NCBI RefSeq assembly: GCF_019059575.1
Contig: NW_024881672.1
Span: forward strand, 372,001-436,000
DNA length: 64,000 nucleotides
Origin: Amphibalanus amphitrite
Lineage: Eukaryota > Arthropoda > Thecostraca > Balanomorpha > Balanidae
Direction of reading: 5' to 3'
The first letter of the stretch is position 1; the number at the start of each line of letters is the position of its first letter. This document shows, in pieces, positions 12,601 through 21,600 of the stretch. The translations under genes and the position numbers were made by a program. A model generated the notes under the pieces. It was not told where the DNA came from. It was given only the letters and a program-made list of their open reading frames with translations, and made no database searches.

Positions 12601-15600
12601 CGAGCTGGTCAAATGGCAAACTTGGAAACAAACTACTGGAGGATGATAGGCTGAAATTTACTGGAGGAACGCATCTGATACATACTGTCAGTGTCAATAA
12701 CCAGCCTGCCTGGACTCTGAACCATCGAGAAGCCGACCTAAAGCGTCGGTAACGTTCAGTAGACAGTGACACGATTCAAGGTTATAGTAACGGTAACCGC
12801 AGCAAGCCTTGATGCCGACCCGAAAGAGCCTGGCAACATCAGATTATTCTAGCGTTACCGATGTCATGAGAGTTATGATGTATTGGTATCATGTACAAGT
12901 TGTGTTGATGTTGGATTGCGATCGTATTTATGAATAAAATATCCACAACCTCGTATCGAATGTTCCTTTGGTTATAAAAAAAAAAATATCAGAAAACAAC
13001 ACGAACCTAAATGTCGGATTGACACAGCATAAAGTCATTCATGTCTGTACGACGCCTAGGGAAAGCACGTTCAATGATACTGATGCTTTATTTCAGCATT
13101 ATATCAAGCACAAGCCATCGTTAAAAATTGCAAGTGAGATACATAAAGCTGCAACGCACCAAACTTGACAAGTTTTTATTTATTTTGTTGAATTATTTCA
13201 TGGGCAGTGCGAAATACAAAAAGTTTGATACTCATAAATATCCAAATCACAGTGTCAAACGGAAAGCTGAAAGGAAAAAATCATAAGCATGATACTTTAT
13301 CACCACACAAATATATTCCATATGACTTTAAGCGCCTTATCAATAATTTTTAGTTTGCCCAGCCTCGCCCCTGACCGAAAAAGAACGTCCTTTGAACCGG
13401 ACGTGGCTCTGAGGCCCGAATTTCTCATAGTCACGCAAATTCTCGGGCCAGGCCTTCGTACCAAATGCAGCCACATGTTGAGTTCTCAAGCTACAGGCCA
13501 TGTGAACTCCGCAGAATACCACAGATTGTTAGAAGGTCGCGTCATTCTCAAAGAAATGACGGAGGACCATCAGATAACTATCGGAGAGCAGATTCTACTG
13601 GTCTGCCGTTTATTCAAATCTAGCGATCAAATTTCTCTCAAGGAACATTTTAGGGGTGGGGAAATAACGGCAATCTTTCAACAAACCATTCCAGAGTTTC
13701 TTACCATCGACAATTTTTGTTTTTGTTCGGCTGAAAGGAGGAGTCGATTTATGGATCAGCTTTTCTCTGTATTCAAGGGTTAGAGAAGAGTTCACGACGC
13801 CCACAAAGGCAAGATGTATTGACACTCAAATCAAGGTAGAAGTCAAATCAATGCAAATCACATCAAATGCAAATTAAATCACAGAACACAAAAAGGAAAT
13901 GACTACCAGACTTTGCCACGGCACAAAGTAGGTATGTCATTTACTCACCAAGTCACAACAGCTAGCTAATCAGAATTAATGTGGCTATACAGGATGTCAA
14001 AATAAATGTGAATGAATGTGAGAATTAAATATGGCTGAGTGCAAGGGGTCTCCATATGGGCAGACCCTCCAGTCCAAATCCAATTTTATCACCCTCTCCC
14101 CCCCCCCCCGTCAGAGCCACATCCGGCCATCCGGCACGAGTCCCATCACGTGACGCACTCCCTCTTCCCGAGCATATCACAGCAGAGGCCGCCCTGTCAT
14201 CCCATATCAAGTCATCCCCGGCAGCTGACGACTCCCACGCCACCGCTGGCGTGGAGACGGAAGCACCCACGTCACCTTCGAACTACACACTACCGTTCCG
14301 ACATCTCCGCCGAGCGCCCTCCCCTCTGGGGCCTCAGTCGAGGGTACATAAACGTCCACTATCGGCGGGCCGGGCAGACACTGCCGACGCCTCAGTGCCG
14401 TGGATTCTCCTGCCGACTGCCGACCGCCGTTTAGACACACCATGCTGCGACTGAGTGTCTCCTGCCTGCTGCTGCTGGTGGCTGTGACCGCCTCCGGTGC
14501 TCTTTCTCGGGCTCGCCTGGGTGCCCTCTCCGGCGATCGTCCCGCCGCTCTATCCGCATGCAAGGCCATGGACGTGGTGCAGACTTGGGAGCTCGGCTAC
14601 AGCATGAACGTCAATCTGACGTTCCCAGTGGACACCCAGACGTGGAACGCCACGCTGGAGTTTGACGTGGAGCTGGCGAACCTGGAGATGTGGTCCGACC
14701 AGCTGGAGACGACTGACAACCGTGTCTACACGGTGCACAACACGATGTGGGACGGCGGGCACCGGGCCGGCGACGTCGTCACCCTGTTCTTCGTGGTCGA
14801 CTTCCGCAGTCGGTACGACCCGGCCCAGCTCACCAGCGTCAAACTGCTCGGTAATGAGCTGTGCTAGTTAGATAGATATGAGACTGGAGGAGTTTTCTTT
14901 TTGTGAGAAATGAAGACGCGGGTAGCCGTGAGCCGACAGAACCGTAGGCAGCGAAGGTGATCCCGAAACCGTAAAGAGCGAAGGGGAACTGTCGTAGTCT
15001 GATGAAATCACAGCAAGTCACTGGAGCAGCTGTTGAGATTAGTGGAGACCCGAAGACCAAGAGCAGTGAATGTATACTAAGAAAGGCGTTGAAATGTCCA
15101 GTCCACTAGAGCGAAATACCCGTCTAGGACAATTGAAGTGCATTACAAGATGCTTGTGAATTGAGCTGCCAATGTGAGATATTGCTGCCATGGACATGGT
15201 TGCCCGCTGCAGCTATCACGAGAGACTTTAGTGTGTTTTAATGTGTAAATACATGTCATGCTTTTCTATAATGCAACTGAATAACTTCTTTGATATAAGT
15301 TGACAAACAGAAAACCGGGGCACTTGCTCACATTTCCAGAGTTCGTCGGCATCAGACGGTGTAAAGCTTGGAACAAACAATGAAAAGTCTCCATTCAGTA
15401 TCAATAATTCTTCGAGTAAAACATGCATCCACAAAACCTTCAACCTCAACTTCAACTTCAACAACAAATACTTCAACCGTCAGCCTCAGCCCTGCTCAGC
15501 TGCTCTCGGGTGACACCTATAACAACACCTATCTGTATAACACCCTAGCTAATCTGACCCGATCAATTCGCAAAACGGATTTAATCTCATTTCTCATCAT

Positions 15601-18600
15601 CTAATCCCAGTCTACGCGAAGGACAGATTCTGTAAAAAAAACAATGTTTTTTTTTAAGAGCCAGATCAATAGGCTTCCAGATTCTACCACTCAAACTACT
15701 GCAAAGTACTAAGTCACGCTATAAAATGTTTCCAGCCACAGCTGCTACTGCATAGCTCGATTTGAAACCTCCGTGCACGTGTCCAAATGCAGCGAATCTG
15801 TACCGTCAGCACCTGTTGGACTCCCATCCAGCCGACGCGTCGGTCAAGGACGGCGGGTGTTCGTGCTTTGTCATATCGAGGACAGGGAGGCATGCCGGGA
15901 CCAAGGATATAGCTACCTGACACAGACGTATCTGACACCAACACTGATACGTCTGATATTGACACACATGACACCGATGTCTGATACGGGAGCCGATACG
16001 GCAAATGCTATCGACGATGGACCTGTGTTATCAGTTCATTTATTGATTCATAGAGTTGAGAGTCGATATCGGCATTTCCTGCTGTGGGCCTGCATATCTG
16101 ACACATTGGCAGATAACTATGCTTTCTGACGACCCTCGACTGCGTAACCCGCTAGGCTCTCACCAGGATTTGTATTGTCATTTGTCATTACGCCAGCTGC
16201 TGACCTGTTGGGTACGTTTCCACTACATCTGCAGCAGATGACTTCAGGCAGCCGTCTCTCTCACCTGTAGTCCTTGCCGTGGTCCTCACTGGCAGCCTGG
16301 TCCGAGTAGACGGTGTTGCTCGACTCCACAGTGATCTGGGTGAACACCTTCATCACCTCCTCGTAGACTCGCGGCTGGAAAAAAGAGACGCCGATCAGAG
16401 CCTCAGAGCCTACACACTACACAGTCGGGGACAACGAGATCCATTAGTCGACACGATAGCACCGGACTACAGAGGAAACTTTGATCGAACGCGGAGCTCT
16501 TTATAAGCTGAGTGACTTTTACGAAAGAACAGAAAAAAATGTAAAGGAAACAGCAAATCTCAACAAAACATAGACCATGGGACCTCTTATACAGTCTGAC
16601 AACATCAATCCCCTCACAACCACCTCGTACGACCCTACCGTTCCACCTCCCCAACAACTCCTCTCCCACCTAAACCCCTCACCTCACTACGCGCCAGCAC
16701 CATGCACCCCATCTGGTCCACGATCAGCACGTCCACCTCGCTCGGACGACGGCAGAAGATCTGCACGAAGAACTGCAGGATCGAGTACGACGTGTCCGGC
16801 GTGTCCTTCAGAGCCACGGCCACGTGTCCCAGCGCCATGATCATGTTGTACGTGATCAGGTTGTAGTCGATCGTACGCGCACTGGCGGCGGAACAGAATC
16901 ATCGACGCGGTTATTATCGCGGCCATTTATGAATAATAGATGGTTAGGTAAAAATTTACAGCCACAACTCCTCAAGATGACAGTTATGTGAGGAATTCTT
17001 CCAAAACAATGATGCATCAAGGCAAAACACAAAGACAATCCAAGTAGCTCACTGATTTCGGCAACGTCCAGGCAAGCCTCGTTTACAATGTCACGCTGAC
17101 TTCGCAGAAAGATGACATTCTAAAACAATGTAAATTTCAGAATATCATTTTCCTATCTCCAGTTATGAGCTGAAAATTACCCCCCCCCCCCCTCCCACAC
17201 ACACACACAAACACCGAGTCCGGCCTCACTTGGCGCGGTGAGTGGCCGTAAAGAGCCGGTTGGAGACGGACGCCACGAACGCCTTGATGGTCACATCGTC
17301 GTACGAGTGGCCGGCCTTGAGCGCCACGCAGAGGTTCTCAATGGCCGCGTCTCGCAGCTGGTCCAGGGCCGAGTCAGTGACACGGCTGGTGCGTCCGGGC
17401 GCTACCCCGCTCGTGTCCGTCACTGGAAAGAAACTAAGGGGTCAGTTGGAGAAAGGACGAAAGGGTTCAGCGTCGGCGCGAGGGACGGGAGAGTCAATCA
17501 GCGAAACAAGTCTCCCACATAGTCGTTAAATCGTAAATCGCAGGAACAACATAGTCGTTAAATTAAAAATGTTTAATCGGGAAAGAAGCGTCTCGGTCTA
17601 ACTGACAACGCCTGCACGTACAAAAGTTGCGTGGCGTTCCTCAAACGCACCTGTCAGTGTGATATTTTACCCGGCGGGCGCGGTCAGGTCGCTCTGAAGC
17701 TGCCGCGACTGTGCCTTTCCTTACCTGTCAGAGTGATATTCTGTCCAGCGGGCGTGGTGAGATCGCTCTGCTGCCGCTGCAGTCGCGCCAGGATCGGCGA
17801 GGGCAGCACGAGGAAGTCTCGCAGACAGCGGATACAGCTGGAGGCGATCGACGGAAATCGCTGCGCCAGCTCGCCGAGACCCTGGAGGAGGCGGGGCGGA
17901 GGAGGTCAGGCGGAGATCTTTTCAGCAGAGAGTAGATGACATTTCAGACAGTGCCATACGCAATCAGAACGAATAAAATTAACACAATAATATTATAGGT
18001 CGTCAAATGCTCTCAAATTTAAATTAGCTCAAGTTTCAACTTAAACTTGCATCAGTCAACTGAAAACTAAAGCCAGTCTGAGAAGGCAAACACGATGAAC
18101 AAATTATCAAGGACACCTCTCAAAGACAAATATATTGGCTACTGAAAGCACATACAAATGACTAATTTAGCCATGGCTCATGGATCCCACCTGTAGACAG
18201 ACGAGCAGCAGCGGCATGTGAGCCAACACCATCCGGTGGCCGTGACCGGAGGTCAGCTTCTCGGTCAGACGGTTACATAGACTGTCGGCACCTGGAACAT
18301 TAATCAGTCAGAGCCGATCATTTAGAGTTACTGAAATTGAGAGGAAATGGAATATCGTGACACATCTTTAACGTTAACACACTACAGAGAATCACAACGC
18401 CGGCGTCAAGCACATATTCTGACTGAAGCAGGACTGAAGTTACTCGTTAGACCGTCAAACGCTTGGATCACTGATTCGGGCCATTGCCAGAGTATATCCA
18501 AGCACATCAAAGCTAAACGGCCTGTCACGCACAAAGCCACCAGAGCCAAGGGGCCCACGTTTCCCACTCATCTCCGTCACACAATATCTGGTGAACCACA

Positions 18601-21600
18601 CCCTGAAACTCTCTCAGCTACTCACCAGCCTCATCCTGGACGGCCCAGACGAGTAGCTCCACGCAGGCGGCGTTGGCGCGCACATTCAGCTTGTACTTGT
18701 TGACGACCTGGTAGGCGTGCCGTCGGTCGGCGCTCTCTTCGGCGTCGTGCTGGCGGCCCTGCAGCTCTGTCTGACCCGACAGGAACAGACCCTTGATGAA
18801 CTCCTGTACGTCCCGAGTGAACGGTGCCGGCAGGTCTGTGGGTGGGGGATGTGGCGACGTGAGACCGGCGATCGGCAGCACAGGTAGATTAACCACAACA
18901 TATAGTATTTCGTCGTCATCGCATTATATATATATATATATATATATAGGTATGGTCAGAAAACGCAATGGCCTTTCAAGAAGCAATCAGCATTGCTAGC
19001 CAGTTGTTTCTTACACTACCTGTCTCGAATAATACTAATTATTATGTAGCTTCCCAACTGTTCCATCCCTTGTTTTCTGTGTGTAGGTAGCCAATGATGA
19101 TGTTTCAGAAGAGCTCTCACAATGAACCAGTGTCCCAAAATTGAGTTTTGTCTTGGGTGTCAGAGGGGAAAATTACCCACCAAAAAGAGGGGAGAGAGGA
19201 AAAACTGCTGATTCGATTAGATCCAAAAAGAGTGAAAGACGACAAAAAGCATGCATTTTATTCTAAGGTGTAGGATGCTTGATGCTAAACCGGGCATCCA
19301 CACAACTGCTCTTTCTATAGGTTAAAAAAAAATCTAGGTTTTCTTGGTTGGGAGTGGAAAATTGTTCTTAAAAATTGGTGGTGAGAGTGGAAAATGAATT
19401 TCATTTGAATGTTGTTTCCCACCCAAATCGACAACTTTTGGGACATAGCAATGAACTCCATTTCGGTTCCCAATCTCTCAATTGCGCTCACCGGTCTGAT
19501 GCTGCAGCAGCTCCCTGAGCAGGGCGGCGATCGTCAGGTTCAGGATCTCGTTGAACGTCTGGTAGGGGAAGATGACCTGCAGCTCGGCAGCGAACACGTC
19601 CGTCGCCTGGTTGTCCAGGTAGTTCAGCACGTCCTTGAGCAGCAGGTACTTGGCCAGGCTCAACAGCTCCTGGGGAAGAACGACAGATGCAGACGGGCGG
19701 TTCACGTCAGGTTCATTTTGTGATGGCATGAAACTAGCTGACGTTCTAACTATGTGGTCGCTGGACTCACAGGGAACATAATGACCCAATCTCTTTCATT
19801 GTGATTTACCTCCAGCTGTTTCACGGAGAAGACGAGCGGGTTTTTGCACTCGCGCTGACCAGCCACGGCTGGTAGGCTGGGCTGGAAGCTGGAGCCGAAC
19901 TTGCAGAAGAACTGGAACTGCGGGTCCAGCGGTACCGACGGCTGGGTGGACAGCACAGGCGTCCGCCACCTGACAAAACGCACAGTAGAGCCAGTCAGTC
20001 GGTCGGTCTTCGGACGGACACAATGAATGAATGTAAATGAATGAAATGAATGAATGAAAATGGATGGATGAATGAATGAAAATGGATGGATGAATGAATG
20101 AATGAATGAATGAATGAATCGAAAAATGAATGTAACTTTGCAAGTTCCCCGGTTCAGAATAAATAACGAGCAGACCTAGAAAAGAACAAACTGGTTATTA
20201 TATAATACATTGCCTGAATTATTATAAGGCACGACGTGCAAAAACAATACAAAACAAATTCAGTCGCACCAAACTACATGGAGGCATATTTTATTCTCCA
20301 GCATAGCCTTCACCAACAGCCACTAGCTGGCTGTGAGATAGCGAAGCACCTCACCTGACGTCCTGTCTGGAGTTGCGTGACGCATCCACCACACTCAGGT
20401 CTGTGCCGGACGGGAAGTTACTGCTCATCGAGCGAGGAATGATGGACCGAAAGTGGCTGAAGGAGCGTTTTGCCGGCCGACTGTCGACAGGCGGCGGCGC
20501 CGGGGCCACCGGTGGCGGCAGCGGCCGCGGGAAGATGCGCAGGAACAGCGGCGGCTCCTGGACGGAGGAGCGTCCCATGGCGCGCGCCAGACCGATCAGC
20601 AGCGGAACGGTGGTGACGCACAGCTGGACTGGAATCGAAAGAAATATCTGACTATCGGTAATCAAACAGGCATGAATACTGGAACAGAGAGCAGGCTCAA
20701 AGACAGCAATATTCCTTACACGGTATGCGTTAGTTACAACTTATACGTTTTACGAACTTAATTCCAGTGCAAACATCAATAAAAAGGTTCATTCCTTAGA
20801 AACAACTTTTAACTATTTACCCGATTACACTTCAAACTCGCACTCGTCTCTACCCATTCCCACCAACCAACAAACACACACAGCCACCTGCAACTCGTTT
20901 CCCACCTTTTGAGGCCATGCTGCCATTGTCGGTGCTCTCCTTGTGTGCCCGGACGGCGGCCACCAGGTCGGCAAAGACGCGCACCTGGGCGCTCAGGATG
21001 GCCTGACGTTTGTCGGGCCGGCGCGCCGCCACGTCTGAGAGCATGGTACCCAGGCAGAAGGCGAAACGCTCGCTAGAAGGCACCCCTATGGAAGGGTTGG
21101 GGAGGGGTGCGGTGAGCAGTAGCACTTAGCAGACGACACGTTCAGTCAGTCTCGATAAAAGAAATATCGCAAAATTGCGTAGCATTTACACTGAGCAAGG
21201 AACATTACGTCACCCTTCACTTAACATTTTCTCATAAAATTAAAACAAGTAGGTATGCTCATGGAGAAGTAGCATTCGTAGTTTTCAATATTTACTGCAA
21301 CTTGCAAGTTGAACTAGGAGAGTCAGTCAACAACTAGCCTGAGCACTTACGATCAGACAGGTTGACGCGGAAGTCCTCGAAGTGCGCGGCCCTGGGCAGG
21401 GCGGCGAGCAGCCGCAGCAGCCGTGGTAAGATCGCATCGAGGTGCTGCAGTCCCGACTCGAGCAGGAACACGGCCAGAGCCCAGACGGCCTCCTGGCCGC
21501 GGCGGTTCACCGAGAACGGTCCCTCGGCCGGCACCACCGGCAGCAGGCTGATCAGCGGCTGGACCTGAGGTGTGTGGGGGGGGGGGGGGAGGTCAGGGCC

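Larger units (their letters stand above)
11559..16264. other. PI4KA intron 12 (4.7 kb) with two nested antisense genes
   Basis: The largest PI4KA intron seen. It holds the two CBM2-like genes on the plus strand (12183-12599 and 14442-14867). A 164-codon open frame at 13289-13783 has no recognised domain. 14870-16260 shows no gene. Confidence 0.75.

Noticed and set aside
16683-16690. Alternative exon 11 donor at 16690 (GTAGTG)
   Set aside because: Breaks the frame into exon 12; the GTGAGG donor at 16682 keeps phase and has better consensus.
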